From Candidatus Bathyarchaeota archaeon (GTDB lineage: Archaea; Thermoproteota; Bathyarchaeia; Bathyarchaeales; Bathycorpusculaceae), in assembly GCA_003164295.1 (NCBI GenBank), contig PLTA01000007.1, positions 1-54,735 of the forward strand: a DNA stretch of 54,735 nucleotides, written 5' to 3'. Shown one piece after another: positions 26,813-35,588 of the stretch; the first letter of the stretch is position 1; every line of letters starts with the position of its first letter. Made by a program: the position numbers and the translations under genes. The notes under the pieces were generated by a model. The model was not told the DNA's origin. It searched no databases and saw nothing but the letters and a program-made list of their open reading frames with translations.

Positions 26813-28252
26813 CTATAAAATTCCCATGTTGAAGATATTGTCTCTTGCCGCCTGACGGTTTCCCTTAGCGATATTCTCAAAAATACTTTCGAGAATGTAC
26901 TTGTCCACAATCACTACTCCATTGTTAGTCATAGTCGAGCATTCTCTTGGCGTACATAAAACTGATACAAAAGACAATTTCCCGAACTTGCTTAAAGCCT
27001 CAAAATGCTTTCGCGCCTCAAGAAGTTTATCAATCTTATTATCGTCTACTCCACCAATATCACAATCTATCAACAACAACCGTTTATTATCTTCATAAGC
27101 GATTATGTCAGCGCTACCAATTGGGACACCACTTTCCTCGGCAACAAGTGAGTCAAATTTTTTGCATTTTTTGCTTTTTAAGCGGCTAATTTCAATATTC
27201 AAATTGATAGTGTGAAAACCAGCCAATGAAAGAAGCCATGTGACAGCGTTTTCAAAAATCTTTTGTGGCTGTTTACCATAGTTCACTGGGTCAAAAAGCA
27301 TTTTCTTAAAATCCTCAAAGTCACAAAAAGCGTTAAATGTGTTCAAGAATGGCTCGGCCACGTTTTCCAAAGGCGCCCATGCAAGAGCGGTGCTGATATT
27401 TAGAGGTACGTTTCTATTGATTAACTCAACAGACATTTGGTCAAAAGGCTGTACACTCGGTGGTGTTACGTCTATTTCAATTAAATTGGGATTATCGTTT
27501 GATGGTTTACCTTCTTCAACAAGAGCGTCTCCTCTCCAAATCGGGTCATAATGGTTAGGTCTACCTTGAGCAAAATTAAGCTGTAAGCTTTTGACTCCTG
27601 AAACCTTTTTGACTTTGACCTTGAAAGATGAGCCAGCAAACTCAGCGCTTTCAATTTCTATGCCACTGGAAACCGCCAGATCAAAGTCTCTGGAATCACC
27701 TAAATTGAGGTAATCTGTGCCAATCATTCCCCTAATCAATGCTGAAATGTCAGAATAATGCAGCCGTTTTGCTTCTAAGTCTTGAACACTTATGATTGCC
27801 CACAAGTTTTTCCTTTCCGTATTGCTTGAAGAATCGCTATCTATAACATTTAGCATCAATTTTGAAAGCCCTCTAATCCTCCTCGGCGTGGAAAACGCCT
27901 TCATACTAAGAAGGTCGGCTTTTCTGCTTGTAACTGTTTCAGACCCTGCAGGCGAGGCAAATGTTATTGTGCCTTGCAGAATTTCACTGAATATATCAAA
28001 TAATGCTAAGTCAAAAGGGGTAGCCTTAAGAAAAATAGCGAACTTGTCAGTTTTAACTTTAAGCAGACTTTTATGTTCAGCTTCAACTTCAGCAAGGGGT
28101 TTTTCGCTAATGAAAATAGAAGTAATCAAATTAATCCAATTGGCTTCCGATGATACTGATTTCATTGCAAGTGTTCTAATTTCGATGCTTTTCAAAGCTG
28201 GCTCAAAGGCTATCAAAACCGAAGACAAGGTGTCAGATGTCTCTTCAGACAT
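26813..28252 (-). CDS. Large protein with a C-terminal restriction-endonuclease-like domain
   Basis: 479 residues. The N-terminal two thirds match nothing I recognise and show mixed alpha/beta. The C-terminal ~150 residues have features of a PD-(D/E)xK nuclease fold. A helix (ENAVTWLLSLAGFHTINL) is followed by VPIGSADIIAYEDNKRLLLI and DCDIGGVDDNKIDKLLEAR, where the ADI aspartate and the acidic strand end could be active-site residues; the usual lysine is not obvious. KLSFVSVLCTPRECS then gives another strand. A defence or element-maintenance nuclease is plausible but unproven. Single-gene unit. Confidence 0.5.
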   Translation of the reverse strand: MSEETSDTLSSVLIAFEPALKSIEIRTLAMKSVSSEANWINLITSIFISEKPLAEVEAEHKSLLKVKTDKFAIFLKATPFDLALFDIFSEILQGTITFASPAGSETVTSRKADLLSMKAFSTPRRIRGLSKLMLNVIDSDSSSNTERKNLWAIISVQDLEAKRLHYSDISALIRGMIGTDYLNLGDSRDFDLAVSSGIEIESAEFAGSSFKVKVKKVSGVKSLQLNFAQGRPNHYDPIWRGDALVEEGKPSNDNPNLIEIDVTPPSVQPFDQMSVELINRNVPLNISTALAWAPLENVAEPFLNTFNAFCDFEDFKKMLFDPVNYGKQPQKIFENAVTWLLSLAGFHTINLNIEISRLKSKKCKKFDSLVAEESGVPIGSADIIAYEDNKRLLLIDCDIGGVDDNKIDKLLEARKHFEALSKFGKLSFVSVLCTPRECSTMTNNGVVIVDKYILESIFENIAKGNRQAARDNIFNMGIL

Positions 28253-28438
28253 AGTTTCTCACTGTGTTGTTATTCTTCAGCTTTAAAAGCTTCCACTTAA
28301 TACGTTTTGTTAATTATCTTCAAAGTTTTGAGTAGTCATTGCCTTTCACACTCGGCTGGTTGTTCTGCACCCTTGTAAAAGTTGTAATTGTTTGAATATT
28401 TAGATTTTAAAATCTAATAAGATAAAAAAGTTTTGAGC

Positions 28439-28672
28439 CTACTTTTTGTGAATGAGGAGTTTAATTGCATTCTCTACTTCGTCTGAGATTACTTCGTCGT
28501 GTGTTTTGCGATAGGGAACAGAGTTACACTTGGGACCTTTGGGCACTCGCTCTTGTGGGTGGACATCAGCAATTTCTTCTATGAATTTTTTCGTTATTTC
28601 AACAATTCTACATCCTTTTCCGCAGTTTAAGGTCTTCACCACTACGTTTCTTTCGACGATGTTTTGTAACAA
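28439..28672 (-). CDS. Hypothetical small protein
   Basis: 77 residues, no family recognised. Segments VVVKTLNCGKGCRIVEITKK and EIADVHPQERVPKGPKCNSV contain three cysteines. The C-terminal helix is acidic-basic (DEVENAIKLLIHKK). A plus-strand frame overlapping it is more hydrophobic and less protein-like. Confidence 0.4.
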   Translation of the reverse strand: MLQNIVERNVVVKTLNCGKGCRIVEITKKFIEEIADVHPQERVPKGPKCNSVPYRKTHDEVISDEVENAIKLLIHKK

Positions 28673-29036
28673 TGCCCATTTCTGCCAATTCTGCTTCTCT
28701 GTATTGAAGTGTTATGTTGGAATCGTGCCGCCATGCCCCCTTATCCGTTCGAATTATGTCTCTATTACTTATAGTTCCATCATTGCAGTTGAGCTTTTTC
28801 GCTGAAGGTTTATGTCATAGAGTGCTAAAATGAAGTCGAAACTGTGGTTTCTGCCATGTGTTCCTGCACTCTGCAAATATTCTAATATATCCAAATCACA
28901 TCACCCAACATAGTTTTGGTTTGTGCATTGTTCTGATAGAGAAGGAACCACAGTTGTAGCGGTCGCTACTTAAAAGTACAAAAGTTTTAAATAATTTCTA
29001 CCTGAGAAACACTTAATGTAGGTTTTTCTGTTTGAG
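28673..29036. other. Non-coding stretch inside the element
   Basis: About 360 bases with no supported gene. The right end holds the promoter and GAGG ribosome-binding sequence of the next gene. Confidence 0.35.
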
Positions 29037-29735
29037 GTGCCAATTTTGGAAAATGAATTAATTGGAGTGCTTTCGGGTCTTTCGAACAATTATTTTGAAA
29101 ATGAACGGTTAGGCGAACTGGTTTGGGAAAAAACCAAAGAACTAGATGGAGTTGCCTGTTCTTTAAGGGAGCTTGCTTTCAATTGGGAGTCAATGAAAAA
29201 AAGTGTCTCAGAAGAACGAGGTCAAGAAATAGAACACAAAACCCTCAATCCGCAGTCAAATGACTTGACGTCTGAGGGCATCGTTTTGGAAGAGGATGAA
29301 TTCCTCAAGATGGCTTTGATTAAGCGAAGCCTCAAAGATATCAACGAAGGCTTGAAGCAAGCAACACAGAGAATTAACTGTCAAATTTCAGAATTTACAT
29401 CGTCCACTTATTTGACCTGTCATGAAGAAGGATTGATTATCTTATCACTTGAAGAATTTGGCTACAAAAGAATCTCTCAAGCTGACGAACTTTTATGCAA
29501 AACCTTAGAGTTCTTGGCAGATATCGATTTTTCTCCACCAAAGGTTCAACATGACCTCTTAAGTTCCAAGTATCTTCCAAAACTTTTGCTTGTTGCGTCT
29601 GAAAAAATTGAAGAAACAGCGAGAGAGACAAAGCAAGCAGTACATGTGTTCCAGCTTACAGGTAGAAGCGCCCAAAAATTAAGCGAAAAACTTATGCATA
29701 ACACAGTCAAAAACAAAACTCGCTTCAAAATCTAA
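29037..29735 (+). CDS. Hypothetical coiled-coil-like protein
   Basis: 232 residues from GTG 29037. Largely helical and charged, with long amphipathic stretches (LVWEKTKELDGVACSLRELA and LIKRSLKDINEGLKQATQRI, then LPKLLLVASEKIEETARETK). No family recognised. It could be a structural or regulatory protein of the element. Monocistronic. Confidence 0.55.
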   Translation: MPILENELIGVLSGLSNNYFENERLGELVWEKTKELDGVACSLRELAFNWESMKKSVSEERGQEIEHKTLNPQSNDLTSEGIVLEEDEFLKMALIKRSLKDINEGLKQATQRINCQISEFTSSTYLTCHEEGLIILSLEEFGYKRISQADELLCKTLEFLADIDFSPPKVQHDLLSSKYLPKLLLVASEKIEETARETKQAVHVFQLTGRSAQKLSEKLMHNTVKNKTRFKI

Positions 29736-29820
29736 GAAGCGACTTATCCCAAAAATAAAAGTGCTTGCATAGCTATGCAATCAATAAGGATGATTCTAAT
29801 CGGCGTGCAATCAAGAAATG

Positions 29821-29979
29821 CTAGAACTTGATTTCGCCTTTGTTAATTAGTTCTTTTACTTTAAGTAGTGAAAACTGGACTGCGTGACTTCTGTCTGCGA
29901 AGTGACCTTTTCCAACTTCTTCGTCTATCCATCGGATAGTTTCTGGTGGAACGCTTACTGTCAATCTAACCTTTACCAA
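29821..29979 (-). CDS. Ribbon-helix-helix DNA-binding protein
   Basis: 52-residue protein starting MVKVRLTVSVPPETIRWIDE, then VGKGHFADRSHAVQFSLLKV and a lysine-rich end. The strand RLTVSVP, the helix ETIRWIDEEV and a second helix beginning ADRSHAVQFSL match the CopG/MetJ-type ribbon-helix-helix fold. TTG start at 29979. An inverted repeat lies 4 bp upstream of its start, suggesting self-repression, and a secreted-protein gene is divergently transcribed beyond it. Confidence 0.75.
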   Translation of the reverse strand: MVKVRLTVSVPPETIRWIDEEVGKGHFADRSHAVQFSLLKVKELINKGEIKF

Positions 29980-29983
29980 TAAA

Positions 29984-30000
29984 TAACCCACAAGGGGTTA
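29984..30000. promoter_or_regulatory. Inverted repeat, candidate RHH operator
   Basis: TAACCC-ACAAG-GGGTTA sits directly upstream of the ribbon-helix-helix gene and in the divergent intergenic region before the gene at 30126. Spacing and symmetry fit a dimeric repressor site. Confidence 0.4.
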
Positions 30001-30125
30001 TAGTGTTGTATTTTTTAGACGTTGTTCACAGTTATGTACAGTAATGTAGCAGAAGTAAGCAAACATTATATAACTGTATCACATATTACGATTTAATACA
30101 GTAAACCTCTGGATGATGAAAACAA

Positions 30126-30494
30126 ATGGTCAACTTAACCATTAACCAGAACAGGAAAACAAAAACAGCCATTCTCGCAGCCGTAATCTTACTCATGTGC
30201 TCTGTCACCATAAGCTTTGCTAATGCTCAAACTTTTAGCCCACCACAAATCCCAAACTACAATGCGCCATCAAATAACAATCCGGATAATGGACTCACTG
30301 GACCAAGTTCAGGTGCCGGTGGTGGCGATGAAGGACCTGAACCAACAGCCATTCCAACGACAACTCCCGCTCCACAAACCGATTACACACCGTTAGCAAT
30401 CGCAATAATCGCAGTTGCAATCATCGCCGCTGCAATAATCGCGTGGACAATAAACCAAAAAAGAAAATCTTCACTGCCATCACTACCAAACTAA
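30126..30494 (+). CDS. Secreted membrane-anchored protein with Pro/Asn-rich linker
   Basis: 122 residues with a basic N-terminus, then a signal peptide core (AILAAVILLMCSVTISF) with a probable cleavage after ANA. A disordered, Pro/Asn/Gly/Thr-rich middle of about 55 residues follows, then one C-terminal transmembrane helix (LAIAIIAVAIIAAAIIAWTI) with a basic tail. This is the layout of small archaeal surface proteins. Divergent from the RHH gene across 146 bp, so the RHH protein may control it. No enzymatic domain. Confidence 0.7.
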   Translation: MVNLTINQNRKTKTAILAAVILLMCSVTISFANAQTFSPPQIPNYNAPSNNNPDNGLTGPSSGAGGGDEGPEPTAIPTTTPAPQTDYTPLAIAIIAVAIIAAAIIAWTINQKRKSSLPSLPN

Positions 30495-31168
30495 GCTTCT
30501 TTCCTCTTTTTTTCTTTTTACTCAACGTAAACGTGTTAGCAAACGAAAGTAACAAGAATATAAAACTGACTAATTTTTTGCTGAAAGAGCTTGATTCATT
30601 TCTTTTGGGCGGAGTTTTACTGAATTTGATTTCTCTTTCTTCGATTTTCTTTCTACTCTGTATTTCTTTAGTTTGGCTTTCGTAACTCGATTCACTCACA
30701 TTTTTTTTCTTGCTTAATTCTGGGCAGAAGTTTTGCCATTTTCCCTATTCGGCTGACTTCATTTATTGGGAACTTTTGAAACTTTTTCCCACGCTGCGTT
30801 ATTGGTCAAGTTATATACAAGCTAAGGTTTAAAGTATTTTTCTGAAAACTGTTTGTCAGTTTATCAGCTTGAAAGAACAAAATTTTGATTAATTTGAGTT
30901 GGTAACGCTGATGGCTGGCTTTATACGTCGCCATTGGAATAAATTATAGCCCTAACGTTTGCTCACCACTTTGAATAGGGACAGAAATATGATTGTTTCA
31001 AAGCTAAAACCTCTAACAAATTTCTTTGAGTGTGAAGGCACCTGTTCATAAAAGAATTTTGTACGTAATATGCCCAAAAATTGTTTCATATACGTAAAAG
31101 GAATTTTTACATACCTTAAATACCAAACGGGGTTCATTTTATTCAATAACATAGAAAGTGAACAACCA
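30495..31168. other. Non-coding stretch inside the element
   Basis: About 670 AT-rich bases. Reading frames here are shadows or low-complexity; no gene, RNA or repeat could be supported. Confidence 0.4.
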
Positions 31169-31375
31169 ATGGCCTACGCTGAAGATTCAAGTGTGCTTGT
31201 TTGCAAAGGCAAAATCAACATTAAGAAACTAAAGCAATTTGCGCTAGAAAATCTCCCCCAAAATTCAGTGCTCCGAGAAGTACTGCTTTCACAGGACGAT
31301 GAACTTGAAATTTATGTTTTTTTAGCGAGGCTGCCTTTGTTTTTGAAGCTTAACAAGACTCAAGCAGGTCGATAA
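31169..31375 (+). CDS. Hypothetical small protein
   Basis: 68 residues from ATG 31169, no family recognised. It reads MAYAEDSSVLVCKGKINIKK, later NSVLREVLLSQDDELEIYVF, and ends in a basic tail. An alternating strand-helix pattern and balanced charge support coding. The next frame begins 3 bp after its stop. Confidence 0.45.
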   Translation: MAYAEDSSVLVCKGKINIKKLKQFALENLPQNSVLREVLLSQDDELEIYVFLARLPLFLKLNKTQAGR

Positions 31376-31378
31376 GAC

Positions 31379-31690
31379 ATGAGTGATTTAGCCATTTTAA
31401 TAGAATACAACCTTTCAAGAAGAAGAACCCCCCCGTTGGAAAAATGGGATCCAGGGTCCATTTCTCTCATCTTAAGAGATCAAGGAGAACAGCGAAGTGG
31501 GCTATTGACCTCAATACGTCTATCATGTTTACTTTACGGGTCATGGAAAAGTCCCCATTTTTTTACAAATTTTGGGGGTCCCTACAAATTACCACCACCA
31601 CAAATACCCCTGAGCATAGCCCTTTCAAATAGGATAGTAGAGAAAATATACAAAGAAGCCTCAAAACAGAAAAAATCAAGCATACTGTGA
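31379..31690 (+). CDS. Doubtful small ORF
   Basis: 103-codon frame starting ATG 31379, directly after the preceding ORF. The N-terminal helix (LAILIEYNLSRRRTPPLEKW) looks protein-like. The middle is low in conserved character, with a Pro/Phe-rich stretch. It may be a real co-transcribed gene or chance. Confidence 0.3.
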   Translation: MSDLAILIEYNLSRRRTPPLEKWDPGSISLILRDQGEQRSGLLTSIRLSCLLYGSWKSPHFFTNFGGPYKLPPPQIPLSIALSNRIVEKIYKEASKQKKSSIL

Positions 31691-32076
31691 TAGCTATTAT
31701 TCGACCCATGCTCATTCAATCGCCACCTACTCGTTTGCCTTCAGCGAGTATAAGTTTATGCAATTGAGGGGAATTTAGTTTGATATTCAGTCAATGCAAG
31801 CAACGATCGGGGCAAAGGTCTGTCGCCGATTGGACCGGATAGAATAAGACACCCCGAAAATCATATTATATTTTTTATAGGTTCTGATGTTAAGATAAAA
31901 CCTGAAAAGCCTTTCCTACTATACCCACAGATTTTAGAAGGCCTTGGAAATGCCCTTAAACAACGTACATTGATTGGGCTGCTCACGTTTGTTCCTGAAA
32001 ATTTTCAGGGCTAAAAAAAAGTTTGGAAGGTTATTCAGAATTTAGCTATTGTCTTTTGCGAGTGAACTTTTGGCTT
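31691..32076. other. Non-coding stretch inside the element
   Basis: No gene, repeat or RNA could be supported in these ~385 bases. Confidence 0.35.
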
Positions 32077-32286
32077 TCAACGTTCTGCCATTTTTTCATT
32101 TGCCATTTTAGCGAGTTTTTCATACATGACTTGTCTGCGTCCCCAATTTGGATCCTCATAATGGCCATGAAGGAAATCTGTGAGCCACAAAATGAATTCT
32201 TGGCGATTCTTATTGGCGTCAGGAGTTAAAGCTGATACCTTACTAGTAATTTTAGGTGTAGACATTTTAAAAACCTCATTACTCAT
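32077..32286 (-). CDS. Small hypothetical protein downstream of the peptide-modification cluster
   Basis: 69 residues; ATG 32265 (MSTPKITSKVSALTPDANKN) may be the true start. The C-terminal part FILWLTDFLHGHYEDPNW, then QVMYEKLAKMANEKMAER is helical. The opening 'STPKITSKV' is loosely like the Ser/Thr/Lys-rich N-termini of the precursor and methyltransferase in the same cluster, but it does not contain their scaffold domain. Same strand as the cluster, about 390 bp after its last gene. Function unknown; a second substrate or accessory protein is possible. Confidence 0.45.
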   Translation of the reverse strand: MSNEVFKMSTPKITSKVSALTPDANKNRQEFILWLTDFLHGHYEDPNWGRRQVMYEKLAKMANEKMAER

Positions 32287-32671
32287 ATCGATAGTCTTAA
32301 TATAAAAGCTTTATCAATATCGAAAATGTCGAAAACTATACTTTTCTCCGAAATAGTCGTTTTCCTCGAACTCACCATCAGGCGACAACTTGGAATGGAA
32401 AATTGAAATCATCCAAGGCGAACAGGTAGCAACCGTCAAAAAGTCGAAAAATTGAGGTTATTCCGAAAAATCCGCAGGCAAAGAAATGTTATTTTCGGAA
32501 TAGAACTAGGCGCGTCAGCCCTTATCTTAGCCGATAGTCTAATAAGCAGTACTAATGGTTTTTTAACATCTATAATAATTAGTGATTTGTTTGAAACTGA
32601 GCTTATACTTTTTCAAGTTACCCCAAAACTGCCAGACAGAAAAAATCACGTTAGCACTACAAAAAGCAGAA
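32287..32671. other. Spacer after the methyltransferase gene
   Basis: AT-rich bases with no recognised gene. A plus-strand frame here runs antisense into the methyltransferase gene and is rejected. Confidence 0.35.
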
Positions 32672-33775
32672 TTAGATTTTCACTTTGCATATTTCATACA
32701 CAATTAAATGTGGATACTTCAAGTAAAACCTGTACAAATGAGGGTTTTCTTTTTCCAACTCAACACTTGGATCAGGCTCATAAATCCTACAAATAGCCAA
32801 AGAGTTCTCGTTAAGAGCGCTCGTCATTTCATCTAGGGTAAACCAATGATGCGGATTATCCTTAGCCTTATCCGCTAATTTATAATTAGGCAAACGACCA
32901 TGAAAACGTCCTTCCTTTGAGAGAGTTATGCCTTTCGCAAGTTGACCAAAAAACGGATGCGCCTCAATAATAAAAAATCGACCCTCATCTTTCATAACTC
33001 TTCTAATTTCGCTTAAAGCATGGGTGAAATCCTTATGATTATGCGTTTGTCTGCAATAGTCAAAACTCACAATCGTATCTATCGCGACAATATAATCAAA
33101 CTTTTCCGAGGGCACATTTTTTGCAAAATCAAGAAAATCCCCCTGCAAAAACTTTACATTTTCAAGTCCTAGTCTTTGTTTAAGTTCATTTGCTTTCGAA
33201 ATCAGAAATGCACTTCTGTCAATTCCAGTTATGTGTGCTCCACGTTGGGCTAAAATCTTGGAAAAGTATCCCGGTCCACATCCAAAATCGAGGATTTTCT
33301 TTCCAGATATTTTTTCTCTGGTAAAAAATTGAGTAACGAAATTTTCTACACAATATTTGTAATAGGCTCGGCTTTCAGGTCTAATGTCAGAAACATCATC
33401 ATAAAATTTCATTTTAAACCATTTTTCCATAGTCCCTTGCTGCTCATCATATTCCTTCAAAGCTTTACCCATTGCAGTTTTTATTGAATTGTTAACAGCC
33501 GAAACCAACACCTTATCGAGGTTTTGCAGGGACCCATTTGAAGAATCGTTGCCTATGATTTTTTCGCGAAATGCAGAATTTAGCCATTCTTTGTATTTGG
33601 GCAACGTTTTTTCTATGACTTCACGGATTGTTAATTGCAGTTTTGCATAGATTTCCGGATCTAACTTTTCTAAAAACGGAAGTTTTTCCGAAGGTGCGTT
33701 TAGGTGTTGATTTTGCTTTTTGGTTTTTGTAGGTTTTTTGGAAGGGGTTTTGGTTGTTAGTTTATTTTTTGGCAA
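32672..33775 (-). CDS. SAM-dependent methyltransferase with N-terminal precursor-like scaffold domain
   Basis: 367 residues. Residues 1-30 are Lys/Thr-rich. Residues 33-69 (FLEKLDPEIYAKLQLTIREV, then EKTLPKYKEWLNSAF) and 86-112 (LDKVLVSAVNNSIKTAMGKA) are homologous to the two segments flanking the Cys-rich core of the protein at 35589-36047. A class I methyltransferase domain follows from about residue 155: motif I ILDFGCGPGYFSKIL, motif II ITGIDRSAF, then FLQGDFLDF and FDYIVAIDTI. Start TTG 33775; the DNA around it matches that around the precursor start. Last core gene of the cluster, 102 bp after the cobalamin-type radical SAM gene. It probably methylates the modified peptide or docks on it through the shared domain (inference). 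Confidence 0.85.
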   Translation of the reverse strand: MPKNKLTTKTPSKKPTKTKKQNQHLNAPSEKLPFLEKLDPEIYAKLQLTIREVIEKTLPKYKEWLNSAFREKIIGNDSSNGSLQNLDKVLVSAVNNSIKTAMGKALKEYDEQQGTMEKWFKMKFYDDVSDIRPESRAYYKYCVENFVTQFFTREKISGKKILDFGCGPGYFSKILAQRGAHITGIDRSAFLISKANELKQRLGLENVKFLQGDFLDFAKNVPSEKFDYIVAIDTIVSFDYCRQTHNHKDFTHALSEIRRVMKDEGRFFIIEAHPFFGQLAKGITLSKEGRFHGRLPNYKLADKAKDNPHHWFTLDEMTSALNENSLAICRIYEPDPSVELEKENPHLYRFYLKYPHLIVYEICKVKI

Positions 33776-33877
33776 AAATAATCGCTGCTCTATTTATGAT
33801 CTCTCAAGATAATATTTATGAGTTTAGTGACTAAACTGAAGACTTTACTAGGTAATATTTTCTTGGAAGTAAATTTG

Positions 33878-35467
33878 TTAGTAATATGGAACAATTATTT
33901 TTAGGGGATAATTTCTTTTTGAGCTTGCTGTTTTTTCATTGCTTAAGCGGTTCCAAACTGAACGTAGATTTTCATATCGGTAGCTATTGGGCATAGGCGA
34001 ATAAGAATAACTATAATTATTTCCTGTTTTTCCTTTGATCAGCTTAATTCCATATTCTTGGGGGTTATGAGAAATTTCTGAATCAGGCAAGACCCTAAAA
34101 CGTGAAACGCTGACTTGATCAATAAAGCGGTGGTTTTGCTCTAAGAAAGCTACAGACTTTTTAAAATCGCCAAGAGTTTCTCCTGGAAAATCTACTATCA
34201 TAAATATCTGAACACGAATGCCATTTTTTGCAGTATCGTGGATCACGTTTTTAGCAGTTTCCAAATCGTACCCTTTTTTCATTTTGTGCAGAATTCTCTT
34301 GGATCCAGATTCTATGCCAAACCACAAGCCCATGCAACCCGCTTGTCGCATTTTCCTAAGCAGTTTGTTGTTCATTTCAGGACGAATTCTGGCGTTGCAC
34401 GTCCACTGCATTCCGATACTCTCTTCAATTAATAAATCGCAGAGTTTTTCTAGCGATTTGATGTTACAATTGATCGAGCTGTCATTGAATCGAATGATGG
34501 AAGTTCCGTATTTTTCTTTGATATTCTTGATTTCCAATACAATGTTTTCTGGTGACCGCATCCGATACGTGTTGCCCCATAAACGTTTTTCAACACAAAA
34601 AACACAATTTCCAATACAACCTCTAGAGCCAACAACCGGCATTATGGGCATTCCAAACTTATTCTGAGGATATTCATGTAAGGGTAAATCATCGTAATCG
34701 GGAAAAGGCAAAGCATCAAGAGATTTAATTAACTGTCGATCAGCATTGGAAACAATCCCATTTTTACCAGTTCTATAAGAAATTCCATCAATTCCCGTTA
34801 TTGATTCCAAACTGCCGTCATAAGAATTAGCTATCTCAGAAATCGTGACCTCGCCCTCCCCTCGAACTATTACGTCAATTTCTGAATTGACAGACAGAAC
34901 TTCCTGCGCTGAGAGGAATGCTGGACCGCCCAAAACTGTCAAAATTCTTGGTTGAATTTGCTTTAATTTACGTGCCAGAAGTGAGCTCCACATCAAACCA
35001 GTATGGCTTATTACATGAAATCCCACTATATTTTGCTCTTTGGAATCGTGGGCAACTTCTGAAAACCAATCATTACAAATTTTCCAAACATTTGACAGCG
35101 TTGCTTGCTTTGATTCTTTGCTGATAATATCTTTGAACATTAAGTTTGAGATGTTATAGCCTAATTGATCATAAGCCTCTTTCAACATTATTTCTTCAAA
35201 AATTTCTTGCCCATCGCGCATGGTCGAATAAATCTCTGCCTTAGGAACTCTTTTCCATTTCGCCTTTTCAGTGTTGTTCCTTTTAATTAGAATTTCTCCA
35301 GGTTTGATATCTATTCTTTGATGGAAAAGAGTTAGGTTGAAAGCTTTTATGTTTAGATCAAAGGTGCTGACCTTTTGATTTTTTGCTCTCAGGCTGCTTG
35401 TTAAGTATGGAATTGCTGGATATGGAACTAAGGAAGAAACTGGCGGAATGCAAAGAAAAACAGGCAA
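33878..35467 (-). CDS. Cobalamin-type (class B) radical SAM enzyme
   Basis: 529 residues. The N-terminal domain (to about residue 215) is Rossmann-like and of the B12-binding kind (LTVLGGPAFLSAQEVLSVNS, then IDVIVRGEGEVTISEI). The cobalamin-histidine motif DxHxxG is not evident, so base-off or no B12 binding is possible. The radical SAM cluster motif is GCIGNCVFC (C284, C288, C291), followed by IIRFNDSSINCN and WFGIESGSKRILHKMKKGYD typical of the BchE/RiPP-methyltransferase group. Members methylate unactivated carbons or rearrange peptides. It sits between the Cys-rich precursor and the methyltransferase, 121 and 102 bp away, on the same strand, so a peptide substrate is the best guess. Confidence 0.85.
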   Translation of the reverse strand: MPVFLCIPPVSSLVPYPAIPYLTSSLRAKNQKVSTFDLNIKAFNLTLFHQRIDIKPGEILIKRNNTEKAKWKRVPKAEIYSTMRDGQEIFEEIMLKEAYDQLGYNISNLMFKDIISKESKQATLSNVWKICNDWFSEVAHDSKEQNIVGFHVISHTGLMWSSLLARKLKQIQPRILTVLGGPAFLSAQEVLSVNSEIDVIVRGEGEVTISEIANSYDGSLESITGIDGISYRTGKNGIVSNADRQLIKSLDALPFPDYDDLPLHEYPQNKFGMPIMPVVGSRGCIGNCVFCVEKRLWGNTYRMRSPENIVLEIKNIKEKYGTSIIRFNDSSINCNIKSLEKLCDLLIEESIGMQWTCNARIRPEMNNKLLRKMRQAGCMGLWFGIESGSKRILHKMKKGYDLETAKNVIHDTAKNGIRVQIFMIVDFPGETLGDFKKSVAFLEQNHRFIDQVSVSRFRVLPDSEISHNPQEYGIKLIKGKTGNNYSYSYSPMPNSYRYENLRSVWNRLSNEKTASSKRNYPLKIIVPYY

Positions 35468-35588
35468 TTTAGATCATCTGAACAGTCTGTAGGCATCGGT
35501 TTTTATGGTTGCTACTAACTTTATGGCGTAAATAGGCGAACTGTTTTTCAGTTGATAGCGTTCGGTTTCTGAACCGCAAAGCTGCTTC

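Noticed and set aside
32452..32796. Plus-strand ORF of 114 codons
   Set aside because: Overlaps the 3' end of the methyltransferase antisense and shows no protein-like pattern.
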